This document shows positions 54,447 through 64,000 of a stretch of 64,000 nt of DNA, piece by piece (position 1 is the stretch's first letter; each line of letters begins with the position of its first letter). The translations under genes and the position numbers were made by a program. Origin of the DNA: Zoroaster sp. YZ-2022 (Eukaryota; Echinodermata; Asteroidea; Forcipulatida; Zoroasteridae); NCBI GenBank assembly GCA_029582265.1, contig CM055833.1, positions 31,276,288 to 31,340,287 of the forward strand. Direction: 5' to 3'. The notes beneath the pieces are model-generated. The model did no database searches and was not told the origin of the DNA. It was given only the letters and a program-made list of their open reading frames with translations.

Positions 54447-54808
54447 TGGAGTGCCATGGTCGAGCGGTTTAGTGCATCGGATTTGTGTTCTGATGGCCGA
54501 GTCGTCAGAATGTGGGTTCGAATCCCAACCGCGACCATGGTGCTTGTGTCCTTGAGCAAGACACTTTACCATAATTGCTTCTCTCCACCCAGGGGTAAAT
54601 GGGTACCTGTGAGGGCAGAGTTGGTTGTTGTGTTTGATTAGCCCCAGTATGCGATGAAATGGCAGCAATTGAGCTGTATACTCCCCAGGGAGCTGAGATG
54701 GTTTCAGGAATGATTTATGCGCCTAATGAGCAGGGGGTAATAATGTAATTCACCTTGATCACGAGTTTGGTGGATACGTGCGCCATATAAGTCCACATTA
54801 TTATTATA
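54447..54808 (+). mobile_element. tRNA-derived SINE, copy 1
   Basis: Head resembles a class II (Leu/Ser-type) tRNA: A box TGGTCGAGCGGTTTAG, B box GGTTCGAATCC. Then a body with CCTTGAGCAAGACACTTTAC and CTCTCCACCCAGGGG, and a 3' end CATATAAGTCCACATTATTATT. Other copies at 57318-57684, 62387-62762 and the split one in HSPA4 intron 4. Confidence 0.95.
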
Positions 54809-57317
54809 CAATTCCCGTTCCCTTGGTTGAATTCACACTCATGCAAACGGCGCATGGACACCAGAGTTTCACTTGGCACAGTCAATACATATCGGCAAGT
54901 ATTTACTGTAAAATGCTTTTCAAGATTATTTTTAAGTACTGGGTAATTTTAAATCATTTGCTTTTCTTTCCCTCAAGTGAAATAGAAATGTTCGGATGAA
55001 CATTATTTACCGGAAAATGGTGAAAAAACACAGGGGATTCCGCATCTAACCTTGGTTTTGGACTCTTGAGCGAGTTGTTCCCATAGACATTTCGTTTTCT
55101 AATGGAATTGGCATTTATCAAAAACAAAATTGCCTCGCCCCTTCAATAAATAGGCCTGGCCTACCGGCCCACAATTACCAATCCTTATAAATAAAACAAT
55201 TCGATACACCATAAATTAATCAATGTATATATCAAATCGGACTGTTTATTTTGGACCGAATCTATTGTATCCAAATTTTATAAATGAAAAAACATAGAGC
55301 TACAGAAAAGGATGAAATAGTTGTTGTTTTTAAACCAAAAGCGGAAATGTTCCGAAATCATAATCGCTTTTAATTTATTAAGTTTCTTTAACTTCACTGG
55401 TCTATATTTTGTGCTGTTATCAAATTAAACAAAATTTGACGTTTCTCTTTGAAATCTCCCAAACGCTTTCAAAGTTCAAACCTTCTATTACTAAACAGTG
55501 GACGTGAATAGCTCATAAATATTTTGCAGCAGGTTATCAAGTTGCATTGACATTTGTATAAACTGCATATTAAAATAGGTTGAATCTAAATGTGAAAATT
55601 AATGGTATGTTACATGAAAGTTCAAGAACATATCATGATGATTTCCCGTATTTTTTTTTCTATACAAAGATTTAAAATAATATGTTGGTAGTTTTAATTG
55701 TAACAGAAGAAAGTCCGCTATTTCAAGTGTACAAATAAGAAAAACTTGAATTATAATTATTGTTTGTTTGCCACTACCTTGCAATTACCCTGGTGTTTAA
55801 TTAAGTGTTACCTTGATTCTGCCAAAGGTGTTCACATTGAACAAACTGCCCAATATCTGGTCACCACTGATGTTATGTTTACACAGTTTTGGGGTAAATG
55901 GTAGCACCTAAGTAAACTGATATATTTAATGGTTGTCATATTAATTGTAAATAATAAAGCATAAGGTGAGTTTATTATCAATTTGTTTTTGTTTAGAAAT
56001 TATCACTTATAAGATATTCCTCTAAACAAAACAACATTTTGTAAAATTTCCTAAAATGTACGCTGGGTGTCTTCTGTTACAATCATTTTTATCCAATAAA
56101 ATCATCATGCTGGAATATGAAACTCAAGGATTCAATCAATGTCTAGATTTAAAAAAATTAATGGCTGAAATATAATTGAACAGAATAAAGCATAGCACAT
56201 ATGAATAATACATTATTATAAACATAACTTCTTCTTATGCCAACAAAAAATGATTTGTCAGTAATTGACTGAATTGATTTAAAAAACAAACAAACAAGAA
56301 AACATTTTGCAGGGTAAACTCATCAGATATGATAATTAAAACTTCACGCTTCAAATTCTGTATTTATAAATGAAAAAAAGGATGAGTGATATATTAACAC
56401 TTCTCTGAAGGCTCATTCATTATGAGTTCTTTAAAATGATTTGATTGTACAAGACAATATTACATGTTTTACAGTGTATAGACTAGAAACAATGACCTCT
56501 ACCTCTTTGAATGAGTGCAGTGCCTGGCTAAAGCTAGCCACACCAGGGGGAGGGGGAGGGGGTGCGATTGCGATTAGGCAGGGGAGTAGGATGAGTGGTA
56601 GCTGAGGGGTTGAAGGAAAGAATCAATCCTACTGAAGCGTATCCCAACCCCTAGGTCAGACTACAAGCCAAGATTGAAACATACCTCATTCAGAGATCAG
56701 AGGTCACTGCAGATATTTTTGATATCAACATTTAATACAATATTAATCACACCATGCTATTTACAGTCACTGTTCATAAGAAATTGTGATATTTTGCTAG
56801 TTTTTGGTACGGTAGAACTCTCAAAGGTAACCTAGTCCATCTTTCCCTAGGTTAAATGATAAGGAACATAGAATTATTTACATGTAATTACCCAATTATT
56901 TCACTCATAACTTTTGTTTGATTTGTGGTTTAAGTTGAACAATGGACCACTCCAAACAGTCAATTTCAGTTGATTTTTTATTGTTCGACCGAAATGCCAA
57001 AAACATTTGCAGGGAAAATGCACATTCACTTTGCAGATTGAATTCTGAAATTGTCAATAAAATAGGAGATATTCTCAGGATTGGTTTCCAATTTATGTCG
57101 ATTCACATTTCGTGTAGGTCAAACTCTACTTAAAGCTTCGCCAATGTGCAGTAAACACTACCCATTTATGGAATGACTGAGCACGTTGGGTGTAAACTGC
57201 TGGGAAGGTTTCTTGACAAAACTAAGGCAGTGTCTGATTGGGAATTTTTGGCTATGGCTATTGGCTGCAGCGTCAATGTAGAAGTATGGGCAGATGAAGT
57301 GATCTAATAATGATCTA
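54809..57317. other. Noncoding between UBE2K and HSPA4
   Basis: AT-rich, no recognised exon. A G-rich stretch (GGGGGAGGGGGAGGGGG) lies near 56547. The UBE2K 3' UTR begins at higher coordinates and may extend to about here. Confidence 0.5.
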
Positions 57318-57684
57318 ATAATAATATAATAATAATGTGGACTTATATAGCGCACGTATCCACCAAACTGGTGCTCAAGGCACATTATATTATTACCCCT
57401 GCTCATCAGGCTCATAAATCATTCCTGAAACCATCTCAGCTCCCTGGGGAGTATACAGCTCAATTGCTGCCATTACAGCGCATATAGGGCTAATCAAACA
57501 CAACAACCAACTCTGCCCTCACAGGTACCCATTTACCCCTGGGTGGAGAGAAGCAATTATGGTAAAATGTCTTGCTCAAGGACACAAGCACCATGGTCGC
57601 GGTTGGGATTCGAACCCACATTCTGACGACTCAGCCATCAGAACACAAATCTGATGCACTAAACCGCTCGACCATGGCACTCCA
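57318..57684 (-). mobile_element. tRNA-derived SINE, copy 2 (unbroken reference)
   Basis: Reverse-orientation full copy ending CCATGGCACTCCA. At about 57562 it reads TATGGTAAAATGTC, the uninterrupted version of the insertion site used by the transposon in HSPA4 intron 4. Confidence 0.95.
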
Positions 57685-57800
57685 GAGCCATAGCCAAAGC
57701 TGTTGTTTCGGGCACTGCCTAAGAGCGAAGGGTGCCCTCAGCCCCTTTTAGTTATTTCCCCAGGGTCCCTACTCCCTAATATCATATCACAGGCCAAATC

Positions 57801-57954
57801 CACAGAGCTGCTTAGAAGACAAAATTGCTTAGCAGAAAATTTGCAGAACAGGCAAAAATTTCATCCTAAATGTGGACACTTTGACTGGTTGTCCGTCTGT
57901 AATTGCTTAGCACAAGTATTTTTATAGCACAATATTCTGCTTAGCAGCTCTATG
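57801..57954. mobile_element. MITE with AGAGCTGCTTAGCA ends, copy 1
   Basis: Left CACAGAGCTGCTTAGAAG; right CTGCTTAGCAGCTCTATG, an inverted pair. The word TGCTTAGCA occurs repeatedly inside. Related element at 59149-59317. Confidence 0.75.
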
Positions 57955-58468
57955 AAAATACGCCGTGGTGGTTTTGTATTCCTTTCTTTTTGGTTTTCAT
58001 TTTCTTCTTAGTCTTAAATTCTTTATGAGGTTATAAATGTACATAGTACATTTGTCAGTGCATGCAATCATTGTAGCTAGCCTGAGGTCTTGGCTGGAAG
58101 ATACTTAGATTGTCAGAGAATTTTTCGGCCAAGTCAGGTGCACTCAGGATGATAACACATGCCCTCAAGTAGTGTTTTACATCGCGGTCAAATAGCAGTT
58201 AACACATGACGAGAGTGTATTTTTCATCTTAATTGTTTTAAAACTTGGCAGAACTTCTGGATATATAAGATATCAACCAACAAAATATTAAAACAAATCT
58301 AATGACTATTTTGGCTATTGTTCTAGCCATTCAGAAGAAACCTGCCCATGCAATTTACAATGGACCTTTGTTTCATTAATCAAGATGGGGGGTGGGGTGG
58401 GTCTATACTGGTGTTCTATATGGAAGGCGTTCAGGAAGGAGGGAACAGACAATACAGGTATCTCCTCA

Positions 58469-58540
58469 TCAACTCATCAACCTGTCCACAGCTTTCTCTA
58501 CATCCCAGCTAGTGGCTGATAGGGCATCTCTTGCAGTTGA
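58469..58540 (-). CDS. UBE2K: UBE2K last coding exon
   Basis: Encodes the last 23 residues of a UBE2K (E2-25K) orthologue and TGA at 58469-58471. STARDALSATSWDVEKAVDR is the third helix of the UBA domain; vertebrate UBE2K has a matching ALSSKSWDVETATELL block near its end. Acceptor CTGTTCCAG, phase 0. Two exons only are in the window, so the catalytic UBC core is absent here. Confidence 0.92.
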   Translation of the reverse strand, partial: STARDALSATSWDVEKAVDRLMS

Positions 58541-58926
58541 CTGGAACAGAAATGAGTATCAATATTAAAAGTTATCACTTTTTTGTTTCAATGGCACTGC
58601 ACAGTGGCATGCCTGACAGAAGACAAATGCTGCTTGTCTCTTTTCCAGAATGCATTTTCTTTCAAGGATGTTTGTGCTTTGACTAAAGGCTGTTTGCTCT
58701 CCAAATACTGCAAAACTGAACCTCCCTCCCAGATATTGTCTATCAATGTTCCAACCAAATTCAACAACAGTTTAGAAATGATTTTCTTATATTTTGAGTT
58801 TTCAGTTTAATAACATAACTATGTAGATTATTTGTTTACAAACTACACAATAACGCACAGGAGAATATTAACTGATGATGCTACCTAGAGCAAAATGCAA
58901 CACCCACACATATACTATACTCTTAC
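58541..58926 (-). other. UBE2K: UBE2K last intron
   Basis: 386-bp intron between the two visible UBE2K exons, with donor GTAAGA and acceptor CTGTTCCAG. Nothing else recognised inside. Confidence 0.88.
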
Positions 58927-59055
58927 CTCATCAAAGCCCATTTCTGTTATTCTTTCAATTTTCTCTTCTAAGTCTCTACTTCTGTGTTTAGCTCCGGCAT
59001 AGGCACACGCCCAGTGCCTTGCTGTTCTCTGAAAAGCATCTTGATTCTCTTTGTA
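58927..59055 (-). CDS. UBE2K: UBE2K penultimate coding exon (partial gene)
   Basis: 129 bp, 43 codons. UBE2K is an E2 ubiquitin-conjugating enzyme that builds Lys48-linked chains in the cytosol; uniquely among small E2s it carries a C-terminal UBA domain. The exon opens YKENQDAFQRTARHWACAYA, corresponding to the end of the UBC fold, then a linker and the first UBA helices with the MGF loop (ERITEMGFDE). The exon starts at the same Tyr as I recall for vertebrate UBE2K. Acceptor TTTGTTTCAG, donor GTAAGA, phase 0 at both ends. Upstream exons were searched for to 64000 and not found, so they probably lie outside. Confidence 0.93.
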
Positions 59056-59148
59056 CTGAAACAAAAACCAAACATCAATAACATTAACGTAGCTCTTGTA
59101 CAAGTCGTGGTCACTATCTTCAGTTCAATTTGTACATAAATACAATTT

Positions 59149-59317
59149 CATTGAGCTGCTAGGCTGAAAATATTGCTAAGCAAATTTATCAGCTAAGCAA
59201 AATTGACCTGAGAACCTGCCAGAGGCAATACACATTATGTGACAATTTGGCTGGTAACCGATTTTGCTAAGCATAAATTTTCTGTGCTTAGGAAATGTGT
59301 GTGCTTAGCAGCTCTAC
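59149..59317. mobile_element. MITE with GAGCTGCTNNGC ends, copy 2
   Basis: Left CATTGAGCTGCTAGGCTG; right GTGCTTAGCAGCTCTAC. Interior has GCTAAGCA words in both directions, like 57801-57954. In UBE2K intron sequence. Confidence 0.7.
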
Positions 59318-59950
59318 TACTCAATTGAGATTCCACATGGTGTCACCGCAATTAGTCTTACTTATCATCCTCACCATGCAAAGCTACAAGTTTTACCTAG
59401 CAGCTCTATGTTCCCGATCTTTACTTGGTACCCATGCTCATAATACAAATCCTAGCTGGTAAGGGGAAACGGAACTTAGAATTTCCATAGCCAATAATTC
59501 ATGTCATGGGACATGACATGTGCAATTCCACTATTTCGAACATTGTGAGGTCTACAGATTGTTCCCTATAGTGGCTGTTGGTTTTCCGCAAAAATACATG
59601 TAGGACAAAATATTGAGGATGGGGGCTAAACAACACATGAGTAGGAGTGGATAACTCATCATGTGTATAACCATTTATTTTTATCAGTATCAAAAAGATA
59701 ATTTATTGTAAAGCTTGCTTTCTCCAAGTATTCATGTACAGGTACATGTGAATGTACATGTAGCTTTGCTTAACTATGAAATTATACAGTATTACAGTAA
59801 TGTGTTGAAATAAAAATTGTTAGTAGAAATTATATTCAACTAGCTCACGTCAATATTTAAAAAATTTGGATAGATTATAATTATATGATGCAGTGTTACT
59901 ACTGGTACAGTCAGTACTACAAGTACACACATTCATACATCACAGTGTAA

Positions 59951-60043
59951 CAAAGGACCTCTTTTGTTCCCTTCTATTGTTCCTATTATTATACAATGAA
60001 CTGGTGAACAGGGACCTATCCCTTTTGTTATATGTCCTGGGAT
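59951..60043 (-). repeat. Diverged single unit related to the 66-bp minisatellite
   Basis: On the minus strand it reads like one stretched unit of the 30754-32469 array. On the plus strand, CTTCTATTGTTCCTATT, GGGACCTATCCC and TTTTGTTATATGTCCTGGG match the inverse of the unit in the same order, with an insertion in the middle. Confidence 0.65.
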
Positions 60044-60280
60044 AGTATGTTATACAAGCTCATTGTATGTTGATGATACTGTACACTCATTCAAATGAAA
60101 CATTACAACAATTGTGAAGCATAGGTCATGACTTATATTACATGTAGATGATTGACAGCTTGGCTTTTCTCATAAATAAATGTATAAGTTTCTCTTCCAC
60201 CGAAGGGGAAATCTTCAACAGATTTCAACATTATTACAGCTTTGATGCATTCAGTTTAAAGATAACATTTATGATCACAA

Positions 60281-60511
60281 AGGTCTCCCTTTGGTCTAGA
60301 GGACAAAGCCCCCCGAACCTCCTGGATGCTTAATTTTGGAGAATTTACAGACTCTCCACATCCCCACAAACAAGAAACTTGAGGTTTGGACACAATACAG
60401 TCTACTTTCTTTCCTTGGTGACTACTTCTCTTCTTTCAAGAAAATTTTGAGGCAAAGGGAGATTTGTAAAAATCCTGAAATCAGGAAAAATTCTGAGAAA
60501 TCACAGGCCTG
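60281..60511 (+). repeat. Dispersed repeat R2, copy 4
   Basis: GGTCTCCCTTTGGTCTAGAG to GAGAAATCACAGGCCTGC; same orientation as the three copies inside HSPA4. Confidence 0.9.
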
Positions 60512-61950
60512 CAACATTACCATTTACCAATGCCATACCTCCCCTTTAAATTACCCTGAAATCCTGAATGTTTATTATCATATTATTTTTCTGACTTCCC
60601 TTTGATATGGATCAGCCCATAAAACGGTGAATCACAAATTCTGATGACCTCATACAGCAGAGATCACGTAGAATTCATTCACCTGCTGGACACACAGACC
60701 TCATTAAAAATAACAGTGATCAAATGATTATTTATAAATCTACTGGGTGCTCTCATCAAAAGTGACCTATATCTGACCTAGTCACAGGATTAACGCTCAG
60801 TGTGGGGACTGTCTAACTGTGTAGTGTACAGAAATATATGCATGCAACTAGCATGTCAAAAACAGATCCACTGTTCCGTACAGTATGTTTTTCTGTTTCA
60901 CTGGCATTTTGGTAGTAAATCACTTTCAAATTAGATATTTTTCAAAATTATTGACAGAAATATTGTAAAACTGGTCATAGGTCTCATTATTAGACATCAG
61001 TGAATTTATAATGCTGTGTTATAACTTCATTTATTTACTTAATAAAGCCGTGTTCACTTTTGGTAAAATATTTATAAAAGCATCCATACTTTATAAAGAG
61101 ATATGTATAAAAACCAAACTTTCTGTTTTCAAATTCATTCCAACATGTCTTTGGAGGACAATTCATTTGCGAAATAAACTTATTATTTTTACTAAAATGA
61201 TAGCACCTCCGACAGAAATATTTCAAGGTATGTTTAATGCCATCATGAACATTACACCATGTAAGTTTCATGTTAATCTGCGATCATTGATGTTTTCCGA
61301 GAATTTTATTTACCTTGGTAAATAATTTTATGAAAAAAAAAATTATTTGAAAGTAATTGATTTTTTAAAGTTTCTACTAGGAAAAGAGAAATGTACAGAA
61401 ATGTACAGAAATGACAAGAAATAAAGTTAAATATGATTTTGCATATATATTTAAATATATACTTAAATGTATTGTAATTTTACTATCACTAACACTCCAA
61501 TAGGCTCATTGTAATTTGTAAATGTATTCATGAAAAATGTAACATAAATACTAATTAACAGGTGGAACATCTGGAACAATCTTGTAAAGATATTTTAAGC
61601 ATTTTGATTATCTGATATACATGTAGGGATTGGACTGAATCTCATTTGTATTTATAACAAACTGCTGTTACTTGCAAATAAATTTACAATACGCAGAATT
61701 AATAAATTATTAAATTAGGAAAAATTTACCATCTGGTGTTCTTTTTGGGGTTTTTTCAGCTGAAAAACCTTAAATCCATGGTTACATGTAAAATAATGGT
61801 TAAACAAGTTTAGGAAACTTGTAAGTATTATTGTAACAGATATTGTGTGGTCTGAAATCAGTCAGTTGACCTTGGTACTCATTTGCATATTTTATAAATA
61901 TTTAACACAAATCTGACTCGCATGACTCACTGCCATATTATTGGCATGTA
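60512..61950. other. Noncoding, probable UBE2K intron
   Basis: AT-rich sequence without recognised exon or element. Confidence 0.5.
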
Positions 61951-62207
61951 CACTCACTGGCCATAGGTATTGCAACATCCCCAAAGTTCAATTTGGAGAA
62001 CTGTGTTACAATAATTTATTTTATTTTATTTACACTACTTAAGACTTCTTGAAAGTGCCTGTGTTTTGAAGTCAATGTTCTTTTTTACTGTTCTTGCTCG
62101 GAAATTATGTAATACACGATCGATGAAATCGGATTAAATGATCATCTCACCTGTTACTTGTAAAAGTGCTATTTTGAGCATGTTGCAATACTTTTGGCCA
62201 GTGAGTG
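61951..62207. mobile_element. Tc1/mariner-type MITE (CACTCACTGGCCA ends)
   Basis: About 30-bp inverted repeats: CACTCACTGGCCATAGGTAT at the left and the inverse of CACTCACTGGCCAAAAGTAT at the right, each followed by TGCAACAT and bordered by TA. The consensus is a typical Tc1/mariner terminus; the interior is noncoding. Confidence 0.92.
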
Positions 62208-62386
62208 TATGTATAATGTGTATATGATTTCATTATTTAATGCATGACTTGGTCACCATATTCAACACTTGTTAACCATGGCAACACATCACAAACCAAC
62301 CTTGGCATGACATTATCTGCATTATTCCAAACAACAATTGTCAAATTCAATTTAAAATTATTTGGTTTAGTATCATCGTAGTATCA

Positions 62387-62762
62387 TGGAGTGCCATGGT
62401 CGAGCGGTTTAGTGCATCGGATTTGTGTTCTGATGGCTGATTCGTCAGAATGTGGGTTCGAATCCCAACTGCGACCATGGTGCTTGTGTCCTTGAGCAAG
62501 ACACTTTACCATAATTGCTTCTCTCCACCCAGGGGTAAATGGGTACCTGTGAGAGCAGAGTTGGTTGTTGTGTTTGATTAGCCCTATACGCGCTGTAATG
62601 GCAGCAATTGAGCTGTATACTCCCCAGGGAGCCGAGATGGTTTCAGGAATGATTTATGAGCCTGATGAGCAGGGGTAATAATATAATGCGATTTGAGCGC
62701 TAGTTTGGTGGATACGTGCGCTATGTAAGTCCACATTATTATTATTATTATTATTATTATCG
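62387..62762 (+). mobile_element. tRNA-derived SINE, copy 3
   Basis: ATGGAGTGCCATGGTCGAGC head, B box GGTTCGAATCC, same body, and a 3' (ATT)n tail of about eight units. It is the copy with the longest clean tail. Confidence 0.95.
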
Positions 62763-62879
62763 TGATAATTCTATAACCACTACAGATTAACAGTCTCCGC
62801 ATAGTGCATACATGGCATAGCAGTGTAAACAATGTGGCTACTTACATGTATGTGGATATAAACCAAATACACAATATAA

Positions 62880-63440
62880 TACTATACAATACAATGAAGG
62901 CATTTATATAGCGCTCTTACACAAACAGTATCACAGCGCTTTACAGTGAGATGCAAGTACAATTTAAAAATACACAGTGCCTAAAATAAATGAGTCTTGA
63001 GAGATGTTTTAAATTGACTCAATGAAGCATAACGGATACCAGATGGTAGTTCATTTCAAATGCTGGGTGCAGCAGTATAGAAACCCTTGTTAGCCGCAGT
63101 TAAATGTGTAGTTGGCTTTTTGAAGATCCGGGAATCAGAATTTGAACGGAGTCCACTGTGGTTAGGTTGGTATGGTGTAGGATGGCGCCGAGTCAGTAAC
63201 ACATTTATAGGCAATAGTCAATGTTTTGAAATCAATCCGGTCTCGAATGGGAAGCCAGAGAAGCTGTCGTAGGAGAGGGGAGACATGGTCATACTTTTTA
63301 GCCATGAAAATTAATTTTGCAGCATGATTTTGAAGCCGTTGAAGACATTTGATCTCTTTGCTAGAGGATCCTTGGAGAAGTGAATTTGCATAGTACAAAC
63401 GTGATGTGACCAGAGCACCGACTGCATGATGACACACAGA
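62880..63440 (-). mobile_element. 5'-truncated L2/CR1-like retrotransposon fragment
   Basis: The minus-strand frame 63437-63162 carries the C-terminal RT blocks (LVTSRLYYANSLL, LQRLQNHAAKLIF, LLWLPIRDRIDFK). The 3' UTR-like sequence continues to a GCGCTATATAAAT word and a TATTGTAT tail near 62880. Most of the element is missing. Confidence 0.82.
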
Positions 63441-64000
63441 CTACTGGTATATGATATTAGTAATAAGAAGGCCACAATGATAAATTTATATATATAAACT
63501 GTCCATATGGAAATATATATATAAAAAAAATAAAAAAATAGAGCTTAAGTGTTTGTTTGAACAAACACTAGGTGTTCGGGAGGAAGTAAAGGTAATCAAG
63601 CATCTCCTTATTGTGACATGCTTATAAACTGTCTTTGTTTTCATCTATACTGCAAATAATTATAAAATAATTTATAAAATTTGAAAACAAATTCTACATT
63701 GATTTTTACATTTTCAAGGTTGTACACATGATTGGCAAAATGTCTGTAGCTGCATCCATATTACAGAATTACAACCTAAAGATCAGATGCCATTTTGTAC
63801 ATAAATTGTTAGACATTGAAATAATCAAAGAGTTGTATGGGTGCTTGTAAATTGCTAATAAAACAATGAAATACATATTTATTTTAACTGTCTGTTGGGT
63901 TTCATGACTTGACTTTTGTGGTTACACACTCCCACAATCAATTGAAACCACTTTGTTGACCTGTTTAACCTACTTGTAACCAATCTAGAAATGAGTGTAC
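63441..64000. other. Noncoding right edge
   Basis: AT-rich; includes a TATATATA stretch near 63485-63530. The palindromic word AGTGTTTGTTTGAACAAACACT lies at about 63549-63570. No exon recognised. Confidence 0.5.

Noticed and set aside
54453..54541. A functional Leu or Ser tRNA gene
   Set aside because: A and B boxes are good, but the sequence continues directly into a shared SINE body, occurs in four copies and lacks a convincing complete cloverleaf and terminator.
60680..60720. Upstream UBE2K exon candidate (GTGAAT donor after TCCAGCAG)
   Set aside because: The translation does not match the UBC core of the family and has no proper acceptor.

Overview
This is AT-rich animal DNA. The genes are split by many short exons and long introns with GT-AG borders, and the spaces are packed with MITEs, SINEs, non-LTR retrotransposon remnants and minisatellites. 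Protein content points to an invertebrate deuterostome. An echinoderm is my best guess, because the Hsp110 gene resembles the sea urchin Hsp110-type egg protein, but I cannot prove this from the window.

Three protein-coding genes are supported, all on the minus strand. (1) 1772-5120 is the giant first coding exon of a FAT1/2/3-class atypical cadherin. It carries the start codon, a signal peptide and about ten extracellular cadherin repeats; the rest of the gene lies off the left edge. (2) 23205-53074 is a complete HSPA4/Hsp110 gene: 18 exons, 901 codons, with every junction keeping frame. (3) 58469-59055 holds the last two coding exons of UBE2K (E2-25K), encoding the C-terminal UBA domain; the upstream exons lie beyond the right edge or were not found.

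Layout: 1-5.1 kb FAT intron and exon; 5.1-23.2 kb noncoding, with two retrotransposon remnants (one split by two MITEs), a hAT MITE with a perfect 8-bp target duplication, a pair of GGG(A)AAGAATG-ended MITEs and a 45-bp tandem repeat; 23.2-53.1 kb HSPA4; 53.1-58.5 kb a putative HSPA4 upstream region and SINEs; 58.5-64 kb the UBE2K tail, SINEs, a Tc1/mariner-type MITE and a LINE fragment.

The HSPA4 introns are the most unusual part. Intron 4 is about 93% transposon: a 2.5-kb DNA transposon with about 180-bp terminal inverted repeats and a broken DDE-like gene sits inside a tRNA-derived SINE, with a TAAA target duplication. Intron 10 holds two adjacent minisatellites of exactly 26 x 66 bp and 30 x 55 bp. 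Intron 2 holds a 2.35-kb block studded with GAACGTCA octamers. Intron 1 holds a perfect 32-bp-arm hairpin and an inverted pair of short-motif arrays. Across the window, TTAA-flanked elements share the ends CCCTCCTAC...GTAGGAGGG but have unrelated interiors, each built from its own short motif reiterated in both orientations. This set, and the nested intron-4 transposon, are the best candidates for something not yet described.

Functionally, HSPA4 is a cytosolic nucleotide-exchange co-chaperone, UBE2K a Lys48-chain ubiquitin-conjugating enzyme and FAT a planar-polarity/adhesion receptor. I see no sign that they form one pathway.
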